From NCBI RefSeq assembly GCF_016811235.1, contig NZ_JAFBID010000008.1, positions 62,001-126,000 of the forward strand: a DNA stretch of 64,000 nt, written 5' to 3'. The translations under genes and the position numbers were made by a program. The stretch is from Microvirga arabica (GTDB taxonomy: Bacteria; Pseudomonadota; Alphaproteobacteria; Rhizobiales; Beijerinckiaceae). This document shows, in pieces, positions 1-9,825 of this stretch. The notes beneath the pieces are model-generated. The model was not told where the DNA came from, did not search any database, and saw nothing but the letters and a program-made list of their open reading frames with translations. Every line of letters begins with the position of its first letter. Position 1 is the first letter of the stretch.

Positions 1-119
1 CCGATGCGCCGGACGACTGGAAGTTCGATCCGTCGAAGTCGGTGGCGCGCATCACCGTGACCCCGGTTGGCATGGAGGCAACCGGCTCCGTGAACAGCGA
101 CGGCATGATGAAGCGCTGA
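1..119 (+). CDS. 3' end of an unidentified CDS
   Basis: An open frame enters from the left edge and ends at the TGA at 117-119, giving a 38-residue tail that ends GMMKR. The gene start lies outside the window. The fragment shows no motif that I can assign to a family. It is followed by a convergent gene about 45 bp downstream, so its terminator must lie in that short gap. It is called coding because the frame is open to the window edge and has the codon composition of its neighbours. Confidence 0.5.
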   Translation, partial: DAPDDWKFDPSKSVARITVTPVGMEATGSVNSDGMMKR

Positions 120-163
120 TGCATGATTTCGGCCCCTTGCTTCGGCAGGGGGCCGGATTGTCC

Positions 164-1357
164 TTAGACAGCAAGGCGCTTCCGCCACTCCTTCGGCGCA
201 GTGATGCTGCCGAGATTAAGCCACTCGGCCATCAGGCGCAGCTCGTCTCCCAGAGCTGGGGCAATCTCCTCCGGGGCAACCGAGGCCTCCGGGTGGACGG
301 AGTGGACGATGAGATCGCCCGCGGCCCGGTCGGCCTTCAGGTCGACGCGGGCGACGATCCGCTCGCCCAGCACGAAGGGCAGGCAGTAATAGCCGAATTC
401 CCGCTTCTCGGCCGGGGTGTAGATCTCGATGCGGTAGCGGAAATCGAACAGGCGCTCCGTGCGCGTGCGCTCCCAGACGATGGGGTCGAAGGGCGACACG
501 AGCGCCCGCGCCTCCACACGGCGCGGGACTTTGGCCTGCGGATCGAGATAGACTGGGCCATCCCAGCCCTTGACGGTGACGGGCATGAGGTCGCCCGCCT
601 CCACCAATTCGGGAATGCGCGCCTTCGCATCCTTGGGCTCCAGGCGGAAATAGTCGCGCAGGCAGCGCTCCGAGGCGATGCCGAGCGCCCGGATGGACAA
701 CCGCAGGAGTTCCCGCTGCGCCTCCTCGGCCGAGGGTGTCGGCATGGCCAAGATGTCTGAGGGCAGCACCCGTTCCGGCAGGTCGTAGAGACGCTCGAAA
801 CCGCGCCGCGTCGCCGTGGTGACTTGGCCTGCCCAGAACAGCCATTCGAGCGCCCGCTTGCCGTCGCTCCAGCCCCACCAGGATCCCTGCCCCTTGCCGC
901 CGATCGAGAGCTCGCCCGCGCCGATCGGTCCGCGCGTCTCGATCTCGCGGCGCACCTCCTCGATGAAGGCGCGCTTCTCGCGCCCGAAGCGGGCGAGACC
1001 CCCATAGGTGCCGTCACCGCGCGCGGCGCGCTCCATGCGCCAGCGGAACAGGGGCTGCAGGTCCAGCCGGATCAGGGAGGCTTCATGGCCCCAATATTCG
1101 AACGCTTCCCGCTTCTTCGGGTGATAGGCGATCTTTTCGAGCAATCCCCGATCGTAAGAACCGAGCCGCGAGAACAGCGGCATGTAATGGGCGCGCACCA
1201 GCACGTTGACCGAATCGATCTGCAGCAGATGCGAGCGCTGCAGCACACGGCTGACATGGCGCTTCGTCGCTGCCGCTGGGCGGCCCTCATGAAAACCCTG
1301 GGCGGCGAGCGCAATCCGTCGGGCTTGGGCGAGCGTGATGTGGGTGCGGGACGGCAT
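164..1357 (-). CDS. AlkZ/YcaQ-family DNA glycosylase (winged-helix)
   Basis: The 397-residue product matches the AlkZ/YcaQ family (HTH_42 fold), which in Escherichia coli unhooks DNA interstrand crosslinks and removes bulky alkylated bases. Visible features are an N-terminal ITLAQARRIAL helix, the LLQIDSVNVLVRAHY segment at about residues 45-60 that holds the family's catalytic Q-x-D motif (QID), and the aromatic stretch AFEYWGHEAS. The length is normal for the family. The start ATG at 1357 directly precedes the conserved N-terminal segment. It is a single gene, with the MFS gene downstream on the other strand. The substrate range cannot be read from the sequence. Confidence 0.85.
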   Translation of the reverse strand: MPSRTHITLAQARRIALAAQGFHEGRPAAATKRHVSRVLQRSHLLQIDSVNVLVRAHYMPLFSRLGSYDRGLLEKIAYHPKKREAFEYWGHEASLIRLDLQPLFRWRMERAARGDGTYGGLARFGREKRAFIEEVRREIETRGPIGAGELSIGGKGQGSWWGWSDGKRALEWLFWAGQVTTATRRGFERLYDLPERVLPSDILAMPTPSAEEAQRELLRLSIRALGIASERCLRDYFRLEPKDAKARIPELVEAGDLMPVTVKGWDGPVYLDPQAKVPRRVEARALVSPFDPIVWERTRTERLFDFRYRIEIYTPAEKREFGYYCLPFVLGERIVARVDLKADRAAGDLIVHSVHPEASVAPEEIAPALGDELRLMAEWLNLGSITAPKEWRKRLAV

Positions 1358-1546
1358 GGCGCGAACAATAGAGGAACATCATCGTTCATTGCCAGAGGCA
1401 GGGCGGCGAAACCGTCGGGCCCGAAGGTGGAACCTGTGGACGGAGCTGCCACTTAGCCCAGTCTTGAGCCCGGACGCATACCAGCCCTGCAGGCAAGGGT
1501 TCGACACGGCCTCGATTTGTCTCCTAGATGAGCCTGCCCGAACCCG

Positions 1547-3058
1547 ATGGACACGATGGACCAATCTCCTCCCGCACAGCCTCACCCCGGCCAGAGCAAG
1601 GCTCTCAGCCAGACCGAGATCCGCACCATCATCATCGGCGTCCTGCTCGCCATGTTCCTGGCGGCCCTCGACCAGACCATCATCGCAACGGCGCTGCCCA
1701 CCATCGGCCGCGAGCTCGGCGACCTTGAGCACCTGTCCTGGATCGTGACCGTCTATCTCCTGACATCCACGGCCGTGACGCCGCTCTACGGCAAGCTCAG
1801 CGACTCGTATGGCCGGCGCAGCATCATGCTGGTGGGCATCGTGGTCTTCATCGCCGGCTCCATCGCCTGTGCGCTCGCTCCCAGCATGTTCGTGCTCATT
1901 CTCGCCCGCGGTCTGCAGGGCATCGGCGGCGGCGGGCTGATCGCGCTGGCCCAGACCATCATCGCCGATCTCGTGCCGCCGAAGGAGCGCGGGCGCTATC
2001 AGGTCTATTTCGCCAGCGTGTTCATGACCTCAAGTCTGCTCGGTCCCGTGCTGGGTGGGTTCTTCGCCGAGCATTTGCACTGGTCGGTGATCTTCTGGAT
2101 CAACCTGCCGCTGGGCCTGATCGCCTTCGCCATCGCGTTCCAGAGCCTGAAGAAGCTGCCCCGGTTCGAGCGCCCGCACCGGCTGGACCTGTTAGGCGCC
2201 ACCCTTCTGATCACCGCCACGGTCGCGCTGCTTCTGGCCCTGAGCTGGGGCGGAATCCACTTTCCCTGGAGCTCCCTGCCGATCCTCGGGCTCTTCGCCG
2301 GTTCGGTTGCCCTCTGGATCCTGTTCGCCCTGCGCATGCGCCTGGCGCCCGAGCCGCTGATCCCCTCCGGGGTGCTGCACAACCCCGTGGTGCGCATGGG
2401 CGTGCTCGCCGCCTGCTTCGGCATGGGCACCTATATCGGGCTGACCATCTATCTTCCGATCTATTTCGAATCCGTGCGCGGCCTCTCGGCGAGCCTGTCG
2501 GGGCTGGCCCTCATCCCCCTCATGGCCGGCACCGTGATTGGCGCCACGCTCTCAGGGCGCACCATGGCGCGGGTCAAGCACTACAAGCGGCTGCCCACGA
2601 TCGGCCTCCTGGTGGCCATCGCGGCGACCGGGGTGCTCGTGCTCTACGGTGAAGCCCTGTCCGTCACGATGGTCGAGATCCTGCTCGGCATCATCAGCAT
2701 CGGGCTGGGCACGCTGCTCCCCGTCACCATGGTGACGACTCAGAATGCGGTGGCGCCGCACCAGATGGGAACCGCCACGGGTACGGCCAATTTCTTCCGC
2801 TCGCTCGGCGGCGCCTTCATCGTGGCGATCTTCGGCGCCATCGTGCTGAGCGGCTCGGGAATCACGGGGGCTGCGAGCTTCGAGGCCCTGGGCGAAGCCG
2901 CAGCCCGGAGCGGCGTTAATCTCGCCGACGTGTTCAGCTACGTGTTCCTGGCCGCCATGGCGGGCTTCGGGCTGGCGCTCGCCTTCCTGCTCGCCCTGGA
3001 GGAGAGGCCCCTGCGCGGCAGCGCCGCCAAGGCCGCCGACGTTGCGATAGCCGACTGA
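1547..3058 (+). CDS. MFS multidrug exporter, DHA2 (14-TMS) family
   Basis: The 503-residue membrane protein has about 14 predicted hydrophobic segments, as in EmrB/QacA-type proton-coupled drug exporters. Signatures are LDQTIIATALPTI in TM1 (motif D1 of 14-TMS antiporters), GKLSDSYGRR between TM2 and TM3 (motif A), and RGLQGIGGG in TM4. No membrane-fusion partner (EmrA type) is adjacent, so it probably works alone in the inner membrane. The start could be 1547 or the ATG nine bases later; neither has a strong ribosome-binding site. The drug specificity is not predictable. A small membrane-protein gene on the opposite strand abuts its stop codon. Confidence 0.9.
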   Translation: MDTMDQSPPAQPHPGQSKALSQTEIRTIIIGVLLAMFLAALDQTIIATALPTIGRELGDLEHLSWIVTVYLLTSTAVTPLYGKLSDSYGRRSIMLVGIVVFIAGSIACALAPSMFVLILARGLQGIGGGGLIALAQTIIADLVPPKERGRYQVYFASVFMTSSLLGPVLGGFFAEHLHWSVIFWINLPLGLIAFAIAFQSLKKLPRFERPHRLDLLGATLLITATVALLLALSWGGIHFPWSSLPILGLFAGSVALWILFALRMRLAPEPLIPSGVLHNPVVRMGVLAACFGMGTYIGLTIYLPIYFESVRGLSASLSGLALIPLMAGTVIGATLSGRTMARVKHYKRLPTIGLLVAIAATGVLVLYGEALSVTMVEILLGIISIGLGTLLPVTMVTTQNAVAPHQMGTATGTANFFRSLGGAFIVAIFGAIVLSGSGITGAASFEALGEAAARSGVNLADVFSYVFLAAMAGFGLALAFLLALEERPLRGSAAKAADVAIAD

Positions 3059-3271
3059 TCAGCGCTGGTTACGCGAGCGCAGGTAGAGCAGCACGATGGC
3101 GAAGATGATGATCAGGCCCGAGATCATCATCCCGAGAATGCCGAACGCCCCTTCCGTCTCCGCCGCGCCGGGCGGGGTGGTCTGTGACCCTGGCGTCTCC
3201 GTGCCGGGGGTCGTGCTCTGGGCTCGGACAATCATGGGGTTGTCGGTGATTCGGTAGGCAGGGATCGGCAT
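3059..3271 (-). CDS. Small single-pass membrane protein
   Basis: The 70-residue product has a polar, Thr/Pro-rich N-terminal half (residues 15-38) and one strong hydrophobic helix (about residues 43-63, GILGMMISGLIIIFAIVLLYL) followed by a basic tail RSRNQR. This suggests an N-out, C-in single-pass inner-membrane protein. Its stop directly abuts the stop of the convergent MFS gene with no intervening base. No family is recognised. An overlapping frame at the same place lacks the helix, which supports this frame. Confidence 0.6.
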   Translation of the reverse strand: MPIPAYRITDNPMIVRAQSTTPGTETPGSQTTPPGAAETEGAFGILGMMISGLIIIFAIVLLYLRSRNQR

Positions 3272-3461
3272 CGTCCATCCTAGGCGGAGCTGTGGCCCGG
3301 ATTAATGATCCTCAAGCCCAAGGGTTTCCTTGATCCTGCGGCGTCGTGGCTGGGGATAGCCGATCTCGCCTGTGGAGAGCGTGCCTGCGACCGGCACTTC
3401 CTTAAGCCTTGCCGTGTTAGGACCGTGCCGGGTTATGACGGCAACGGCAAGAGGGAGGCTG

Positions 3462-5006
3462 ATGAAGGCTGGCATTGATATGGGAGTGGCGTCCTCCGCC
3501 CCCGGAGGGCAATCGGCCTTGCTCGATCTCGAAGAGCTTCTGGCGACGCGTCTGCTCGTCCAGGGCAATTCGGGCTCCGGCAAGTCGCATCTCCTGCGCC
3601 GCCTTCTCGAGCAGAGCGCCAACCTCGTCCAGCAGGCCATCATCGACCCCGAGGGCGATTTCGTCACCCTCGCCGACAAATTCGGCCATGTGGTGGTGGA
3701 TGCCTCCCGGTCCGAGGGCGACCTGCAGCGCATCGCCGCCCGCGTGCGCCAGCACCGGGTCTCCGTAGTCTTGAGCCTGGAAGGACTCGACGCCGAGGCG
3801 CAGATGCGCTGCGCGGCGGCCTTCCTGGGCGGCCTCTTCGATGCGGAGCGCGACTACTGGTACCCGATGCTCGTGGTGGTGGACGAGGCGCAGCTCTTCG
3901 CGCCCGCCGCCGCCGGCGAGGTGTCGGACGAGGCGAGGAAAGTCTCGCTCGGGGCCATGACCAACCTCATGTGCCGCGGCCGCAAGAGGGGATTGGCCGG
4001 CATCATCGCGACGCAGCGCCTCGCCAAGCTCGCCAAGAACGTGGCGGCGGAAGCCTCCAACTTCCTCATGGGCCGCACCTTCCTCGACATCGACATGGCC
4101 CGCGCCGCCGACCTCTTGGGCATGGAGCGCCGCCAAGCCGAGATGTTCCGCGATCTCGAGCGCGGTCATTTCGTGGCCCTCGGCCCGGCTCTGTCGCGCC
4201 GCCCGCTGCCGATCCGCATCGGCGCAGTCGAAACCTCCACCCGCACGGGCACTTTCAAGCTCATGCCGCTCCCCGAGCAGCCCAAGGAAGATGCCCGCGA
4301 CCTCATCTTCAAGGCCGGCGAGGACGAGGTGGCGGCCCGCCCGGTCATGCCGCGACGCGCGCCTCCGCCACCGCCGGCACCCTCCACCAACGACCTCCTA
4401 GCCCAGCTCGCCCGTACCCGGCCTGCCGCAGCACCCGAGCCGCAAGCGGAGGAGACCGCGCAGTCCAAGGCGGAGCGCGAGGCCGCCCTCGACGTGATCC
4501 TGCGCGAGATCCTCGACGATCCCGAGGCCGCCTTCCGCTCCGTGGCCGTGCTGTATCAGGATTTTCTGGTCCGCTGCCGCATCCGCCGCGTGGCAGGCGA
4601 ACCGTTGAACCTCAACGCCTTCCGCCGCCGCCTCGCGGTCGCCCGCGCCGGCGTCGACACCGCCACCGCCGAGGGCACCGAGTGGGACCGCGCGGTCGCC
4701 TTCGCGGCCGATCTGGCGGAAGACATTCAGGGCATCTACCTGCTCATCGCCCGCGCTGCCATGGAGGCCTCGCCCTGCCCGCCGGACGGCGAGATCGCGC
4801 GGGCCTGCGGCAGCCGCTCGCCCGGCCGGGCGCGGCGCCTCATCGCCTATATGGAAAGCCGCAACATCGTCGTGACCCGCAACGACCCACGGGGCCTGCG
4901 CATCATCGCGCTCCCCGACCTCGGCTGGGAAACCGCCCCCGGCGACCCGAATGCCTTCGAGGAGCCGCAAGGCCCCGAGACGCGGGATCTGTTTGCGGTG
5001 GGGTAA
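3462..5006 (+). CDS. HerA/DUF87-like ATP-binding protein
   Basis: The ATG at 3462 follows a good ribosome-binding site (GAGGGAGG), giving 514 residues; an upstream in-frame start at 3372 lacks one. The first ~220 residues are a FtsK/HerA-type RecA-like domain with Walker A GNSGSGKS, the downstream IDPEGDF motif typical of HerA/DUF87, Walker B MLVVVDEAQLF and a Q-containing sensor IIATQRL. A proline-rich linker (PPPPPAP, about residue 305) leads into a C-terminal helical region. HerA-family ATPases pump or process DNA. No NurA-like nuclease is adjacent, so the partner and role are unknown. The frame shift relative to the long overlapping ORF rules that ORF out. Confidence 0.82.
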   Translation: MKAGIDMGVASSAPGGQSALLDLEELLATRLLVQGNSGSGKSHLLRRLLEQSANLVQQAIIDPEGDFVTLADKFGHVVVDASRSEGDLQRIAARVRQHRVSVVLSLEGLDAEAQMRCAAAFLGGLFDAERDYWYPMLVVVDEAQLFAPAAAGEVSDEARKVSLGAMTNLMCRGRKRGLAGIIATQRLAKLAKNVAAEASNFLMGRTFLDIDMARAADLLGMERRQAEMFRDLERGHFVALGPALSRRPLPIRIGAVETSTRTGTFKLMPLPEQPKEDARDLIFKAGEDEVAARPVMPRRAPPPPPAPSTNDLLAQLARTRPAAAPEPQAEETAQSKAEREAALDVILREILDDPEAAFRSVAVLYQDFLVRCRIRRVAGEPLNLNAFRRRLAVARAGVDTATAEGTEWDRAVAFAADLAEDIQGIYLLIARAAMEASPCPPDGEIARACGSRSPGRARRLIAYMESRNIVVTRNDPRGLRIIALPDLGWETAPGDPNAFEEPQGPETRDLFAVG

Positions 5007-5105
5007 GTCTTCACTTCACCGCGATTGCCACCCTCAAGACAAAGAATGTTGCATTATTCCGGCCTGCGGTCCGTTTGATTCGGACTCCAATGAACGCAGG
5101 CCCTG

Positions 5106-6959
5106 ATGTTCCGCTTTTTCGAAACCCGCATCGATTTCAGGAAGAAGCCGCCGGAGGAATCGCCTCCGGATACGCTCTGGGGCTTCTACTGGCACTTCAT
5201 CCGGCAGGCGAAGGGCCTGTTTATCGCCCTTTTCGCGCTCGGCTTCGTGCTCGCGGTCTTCGAGGCGCTGATCCCCTGGCTCATCGGCCGTCTGGTAAAC
5301 GCTCTCTCGACCACCTCGCCGGAAGGCATCTTCGACGAGGCCGGGCCGCTGCTGATCGCCATGGCGGCGATCATCCTGGTGGTGCGGCCCGTCGGCACGA
5401 TTCTGTTCCGGCTCCTCGTCAACCATTCGCTCGCGGTCTCCTTCACCACCATGGTGCATTGGCAGAACTACTGGCACGTGGTGCGCCAGCCCCTGGGCTT
5501 CTTCCAAGAGGATTTTGCCGGGCGCATCGCCAACCGGGTGCTACAGACGGGACGCCCTTTACGCGAGACGGTTCTCTCCGTCGCCCGCGCGGTCTGGCAG
5601 ATCCTGATCTTCGGTGCGGCCTCCATCGGTCTCCTCGGCACGCAGGATTGGCGGCTTGCCATCCCCATGGCCGGATGGTTCGTGCTCTATGCCACGCTGC
5701 TCGGCGTTTCCGTGCCACGCATCCAGACGCGCTCGCGGCTCTCCAGCGAGGCGCGCTCCGCCGTCACCGGCAAGGTGGTGGACAGCTTCACCAACATCAT
5801 GACGGTGAAGCTGTTCGGGCGCCGCAAGGATGAGGACGAATACATCAGCGAGGGCTACAGCCGGCTCAACGATGCCTTCATGAGCCAGCAGCGCATCAAC
5901 ACGCTCTATGTGGCGGGCCTGACCCTTCTCAACGCGATCTTCCTGGTGGCCACCGGCGCCGTGGCCGTGTGGCTCTTCAGCGCCAATCGGGTCGATGCCG
6001 GCACCATGACCACGGCGCTGCTGCTCTCCACGCAGATCGTCTCCATGTCGGGCTGGGTGGCCTTCGAGGTCATGGGCATCTTCGAGAATGTCGGCACGGT
6101 GCAGGAGGGCATGAAGACGATCTCGCGCCCGCTCACCATGCAGGACAAGCCGACGGCCAAGCCTCTGACCGTGCCGCGCGGAGAAATCCGCTTCGAGGAT
6201 GTCACCTTCTCCTACGGCGAGGGCGATACGGTGATCGAGCGGCTCGATCTCACCTTGAAGCCCGGCGAGAAGATCGGCCTCGTGGGCCGCTCCGGCGTCG
6301 GCAAGACCACGCTGGTCAACCTGCTCCTGCGCTTCTTCGAGCCGCAGGAAGGCCGCATCCTCATCGACGGGCAGGACATCGCCGACGTGCAGGAGGAAAG
6401 CCTGCGCGGAAAAATCTCCGTGGTGACGCAGGACACGTCGCTGCTGCACCGCTCCATCCGCGAGAACATCCTCTACGGGCGGCCCGACGCCAGCGAGGAA
6501 GCCATGCGCGAGGCCGCGCGTCAGGCTCACGCCACCGACTTCATCGAGCGCCTCGTCGACGGCAGAGGGCGGCGCGGCTTCGACGCCCATGTGGGCGAGC
6601 GCGGCGTAAAGCTCTCCGGCGGCCAGCGTCAGCGCATCGCAATTGCCCGCGTGATCCTGAAGGATGCGCCGATCCTGATCCTGGACGAGGCGACATCGGC
6701 GCTCGACTCCGAGGTCGAGGCGGCAATCCAGGAATCGCTCGCGACCCTCATGGAGGGCAAGACGGTGATCGCCATCGCGCACCGCCTCTCGACCCTGCAG
6801 CTCATGGACCGTCTCATCGTCATGGATGAGGCCCGGATCGTCGAGGAGGGCACGCACGCGGAGCTGCTGGAGAACGGCGGCCTCTATGCCGGCCTCTGGT
6901 CGCGCCAGTCCGGCGGGTTTCTCGCGCCGCGCCGGGAGAGCAAGGGCGAGACGGTCTAG
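5106..6959 (+). CDS. ABC exporter, fused permease and ATPase
   Basis: The 617-residue half-transporter has an N-terminal six-helix ABC membrane domain (residues about 30-330) and a C-terminal nucleotide-binding domain. In the latter I see Walker A GRSGVGKTT, signature LSGGQRQR, Walker B ILILDEATSALD and the H-loop IAHRLST. It should act as a homodimer exporting lipids or hydrophobic compounds from the cytoplasmic membrane. It stands alone between the HerA-like gene and the M20 hydrolase. The permease carries the insertion and long soluble N-terminus seen in Rhizobiales multidrug-type exporters. The substrate is not inferable. Confidence 0.9.
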   Translation: MFRFFETRIDFRKKPPEESPPDTLWGFYWHFIRQAKGLFIALFALGFVLAVFEALIPWLIGRLVNALSTTSPEGIFDEAGPLLIAMAAIILVVRPVGTILFRLLVNHSLAVSFTTMVHWQNYWHVVRQPLGFFQEDFAGRIANRVLQTGRPLRETVLSVARAVWQILIFGAASIGLLGTQDWRLAIPMAGWFVLYATLLGVSVPRIQTRSRLSSEARSAVTGKVVDSFTNIMTVKLFGRRKDEDEYISEGYSRLNDAFMSQQRINTLYVAGLTLLNAIFLVATGAVAVWLFSANRVDAGTMTTALLLSTQIVSMSGWVAFEVMGIFENVGTVQEGMKTISRPLTMQDKPTAKPLTVPRGEIRFEDVTFSYGEGDTVIERLDLTLKPGEKIGLVGRSGVGKTTLVNLLLRFFEPQEGRILIDGQDIADVQEESLRGKISVVTQDTSLLHRSIRENILYGRPDASEEAMREAARQAHATDFIERLVDGRGRRGFDAHVGERGVKLSGGQRQRIAIARVILKDAPILILDEATSALDSEVEAAIQESLATLMEGKTVIAIAHRLSTLQLMDRLIVMDEARIVEEGTHAELLENGGLYAGLWSRQSGGFLAPRRESKGETV

Positions 6960-7032
6960 GCCGCCTCTTTCATCACGGCGCGATCATGGACTATGGTCGC
7001 GCCATTCCCACGATCCTGAGTTTTGATTCACC

Positions 7033-8469
7033 ATGCATAACGACCGCCTGAGCCTTGATGTCATCGCCCGCTACGTCGACGCCAAGGCTGAGGATTACTG
7101 TGCCTTGAGCGACCGCATCTGGGCCACGCCCGAGCTCGCCTTCGAAGAGCATCGCTCGGTGGCGGAGCAGATCGCCATGCTGGAGCGCGAGGGTTTTCGC
7201 ATCACGCCGCATGTAGGCGGCATGGCCACCGCCTTCGTGGCCGAATGGGGCTCGGGCGGTCCCGTGGTCGGGATCCTCGGCGAGTTCGACGCCCTTCCGG
7301 ATCTGGCGCAGGTCTCCGGCCTTGCCGAGCACAAGCCGACGGTGACGGGCGCGCCGGGCCATGGCTGCGGCCATAACCTGCTCGGAGCAGGATCCGCGCT
7401 CGCCGCCGTCGCGCTGAAAGATGCGCTGGAGGCTGAGGGCATTGCCGGCACCGTGCGCTATTACGGCTGCCCGGCCGAGGAGAGCGGATCCGGCAAGACC
7501 TTCATGGCCCGCGCCGGCCTGTTCGACGATCTCGATGCCGCCTTCTGCTGGCACCCGAACGTGATCAACGAGGTCTCGACCACCTCGTCGCTTGCCTGCA
7601 TCCAGGCTTACTTTCGCTTCCGGGGCCGGGCGGCGCATGCGGCCGCCGCGCCGCATGTGGGCCGCTCGGCGCTCGATGCGGTGGAGCTCATGAATGTGGG
7701 CGTGAACTACATGCGCGAGCACATGCCCTCCGATGCACGCGTGCATTACGCCATCACGAACACCGGCGGCGACGCCCCCAACGTGGTGCAGGCTTACGCA
7801 GAATCGCTCTACCTCGTGCGCTCGCCGCACCTGCCCGATGCGGAACGACTGTTCGAGCGCGTGAAGAAGATCGCCGAGGGCGCGGCGCTGATGACCGAGA
7901 CCAGCGTGTCGGTGCAGATCACGGACGCGACCTCCAACGTCGTGCCCAACAAGGCGCTGCAGGAGGCCATGTACGAGAACATGCGCCGTCTCGGCCCGCC
8001 GGCTTTCGATGAGTCCGATGTCGCCTTTGCGGAAAAGCTCCAGAAGTCGGCGCTGACGGAGGAGGAGATCCTTGCGAGCGTGAAGCCGTATGACATGTCC
8101 CTGAAAACAAAAGTGCTGCACGACGGCGTGCTTGCCATGCCGGCCCGCGAGGAGGTGATGATGGGCACCACCGATGTGGGCGATGTGAGCTGGATCGTGC
8201 CGACCGTGCAGTGCCACACCGCGTGCTTTGCCATCGGCACGCCGTTTCACACCTGGCAGCTCGTCACGCAGGGCAACCTGCCCGCCGCGCACAAGGGCAT
8301 GGTGCTCGCTGCGAAAGCCATGGCGGCCACCGCCGCCGATTGCCTGCGCAACCCCGACCTCGTCGCCCGCGCCAAGGCGGAGCTGCGCGAGCGCACCGGC
8401 GGCCGCGCCTATCGCTGCCCGATCCCGGATGATGTCACGCCGGACGATCTGCGCGCAAAGGCGGCCTGA
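7033..8469 (+). CDS. M20 metallo-amidohydrolase, AbgB-like
   Basis: The 478-residue product is a member of the M20 peptidase/amidohydrolase family, closest in layout to AbgB (p-aminobenzoyl-glutamate hydrolase subunit). Metal- and substrate-site motifs are GEFDALP, GHGCGHNLLG and PAEESGSGK, followed by CWHPN at the domain boundary and a lid domain of about 110 residues starting near residue 190. These enzymes cleave amide bonds of N-acyl amino acids or folate breakdown products in the cytoplasm. There is no AbgA- or AbgT-like neighbour, so the exact substrate is open. The start ATG at 7033 follows the ABC gene after 73 bp. Confidence 0.88.
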   Translation: MHNDRLSLDVIARYVDAKAEDYCALSDRIWATPELAFEEHRSVAEQIAMLEREGFRITPHVGGMATAFVAEWGSGGPVVGILGEFDALPDLAQVSGLAEHKPTVTGAPGHGCGHNLLGAGSALAAVALKDALEAEGIAGTVRYYGCPAEESGSGKTFMARAGLFDDLDAAFCWHPNVINEVSTTSSLACIQAYFRFRGRAAHAAAAPHVGRSALDAVELMNVGVNYMREHMPSDARVHYAITNTGGDAPNVVQAYAESLYLVRSPHLPDAERLFERVKKIAEGAALMTETSVSVQITDATSNVVPNKALQEAMYENMRRLGPPAFDESDVAFAEKLQKSALTEEEILASVKPYDMSLKTKVLHDGVLAMPAREEVMMGTTDVGDVSWIVPTVQCHTACFAIGTPFHTWQLVTQGNLPAAHKGMVLAAKAMAATAADCLRNPDLVARAKAELRERTGGRAYRCPIPDDVTPDDLRAKAA

Positions 8470-8477
8470 ACGTCAGA

Positions 8478-8502
8478 GGCGTCTGATTTGTTTGCAGACG
8501 CC
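8478..8502 (+). terminator. Hairpin after the M20 gene, possible weak terminator
   Basis: An 8-bp perfect inverted repeat, GGCGTCTG and CAGACGCC, with a 9-nt loop lies 9 bp after the M20 stop. There is no T-tract after it, so intrinsic termination is uncertain. Confidence 0.4.
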
Positions 8503-8613
8503 CCTGCTCGACGCTGGGGCGCTTTGCATTCAAGCAAAGTCGGCTTGGCTGTCCGAGGACTCGCCGCGGCGGGAATGCGGGCTTATTTACGCCTCTCAAG
8601 AATGGAGAGCGCC

Positions 8614-9552
8614 ATGAAGCTGACCGGAATTCATCATCTCACCGCCGTCACGGCGGATGCGCGCGGCAATCACGCCTTCTACACCCAGATCCTCGGCCTG
8701 CGGCTCGTGAAGAAAACGGTCAACCAGGACGATGTGAGCGCCTATCACCTGTTCTACGCGGACGCGAAGGCGTCGCCCGGCACGGACATCACCTTCTTCG
8801 ACTGGCCGGTAGACCGCGAGCGGCGCGGCACCCACAGCATCGCGCAGACGGCCCTGCGGGTGAACGGCGAGAGGGCTCTTTCATGGTGGAAGGACCGCTT
8901 CGGCAGCCTCAATGTGCGCAGCGACGAGATCGTCGAGCGTGACGGCCGGCTCACCCTCGACTTCGAGGATTTCGAAGGCCAGCGCCTGAGCCTCGTCGAC
9001 GATGGCGGGCAGGGCGAGGCCCATCCGTGGGAGCGCAGCCCCGTGCCGGCCGAGCACCAGATCCGGGGCCTCGGTCCGATCCGGATCAGCGTGCCGAAGC
9101 TGGAGCGCACGGCCCGCGTCCTGACCGAGGCCATGGATATGCGGGCAGTCCGGGAGTATCGCGTCGGCGACACGCCGGTGCACGTGTTCGAGATGGGCCT
9201 GGGCGGCCCTGCCGCGGAACTGCATGTGGCTGTTGAGCCGGGCCTCGCGCCTGCCCGTCCGGGGGCGGGCGGCGTGCACCACGTGGCCTTCCGCACGCCC
9301 GACGAGCAAACCTACCAGGAATGCTGGGAGCGCCTGCAATCCTTGAGGGCGCCGTCGAGCGGTCCGGTCGACCGCTATTACTTCCAGAGCCTCTATTTCC
9401 GCGAGCCGAACGGCATCCTGTTCGAGATCGCCACCGACGGTCCGGGCTTTGCCACCGACGAGCCCATGGACAAGCTCGGCGAGCGCCTCGCCCTGCCGCC
9501 GTTCCTGGAGCCGCGCCGGGCCGAGATCGAGGCGGGGCTCAAGCCGCTCTAG
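8614..9552 (+). CDS. Ring-cleaving dioxygenase, MhqO/VOC type
   Basis: From the ATG at 8614 (preceded by GGAGA) the product has 312 residues and two vicinal-oxygen-chelate modules. Likely metal ligands are the His pair in GIHHLTAV near the N-terminus, the second His pair in [10 protein letters not shown] and the Glu in [12 protein letters not shown]. This is the arrangement of MhqO/LinE-like hydroquinone or catechol ring-cleavage enzymes, which are Fe(II)-dependent and cytosolic. Longer in-frame starts upstream give a non-conserved leader and lack a good ribosome site. The gene ends at a strong intrinsic terminator, so it is transcribed alone or with the M20 gene. Confidence 0.85.
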   Translation: MKLTGIHHLTAVTADARGNHAFYTQILGLRLVKKTVNQDDVSAYHLFYADAKASPGTDITFFDWPVDRERRGTHSIAQTALRVNGERALSWWKDRFGSLNVRSDEIVERDGRLTLDFEDFEGQRLSLVDDGGQGEAHPWERSPVPAEHQIRGLGPIRISVPKLERTARVLTEAMDMRAVREYRVGDTPVHVFEMGLGGPAAELHVAVEPGLAPARPGAGGVHHVAFRTPDEQTYQECWERLQSLRAPSSGPVDRYYFQSLYFREPNGILFEIATDGPGFATDEPMDKLGERLALPPFLEPRRAEIEAGLKPL

Positions 9553-9586
9553 AGACTGAATCACGTCGGATCCATCGACTGCCGCG

Positions 9587-9622
9587 AGCCGCCCTGCCTA
9601 TCACAGGGCGGCTTACTTTTTT
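9587..9622 (+). terminator. Intrinsic terminator after the dioxygenase gene
   Basis: A 10-bp perfect stem (AGCCGCCCTG at 9587-9596 and CAGGGCGGCT at 9604-9613) with a 7-nt loop is followed by TACTTTTTTG. This is a textbook rho-independent terminator for the upstream gene. Confidence 0.9.
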
Positions 9623-9825
9623 GCCGGAGGACATCGCCTTTTGCGGCATTGCGCCTCAAGCGATTGGCCGCGGATCCGTGTAGAAGGTCGGACCTCCGGA
9701 AGTAAGAATTCATCAATCGTAACATTGTTGTATTTGTTTTTTTGCTTCCATTGCAGAGTTGTGTAAGACTTTGCTTAAGTTAATCGGTTTCATGTGCTTC
9801 ATTACTTTTTGTGTAGGGGTTCCCC

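Noticed and set aside
3971..5833. 620-codon plus-strand open frame spanning the HerA-like and ABC genes
   Set aside because: It is out of frame with both recognised genes and consists of low-complexity Arg/Pro/His sequence.
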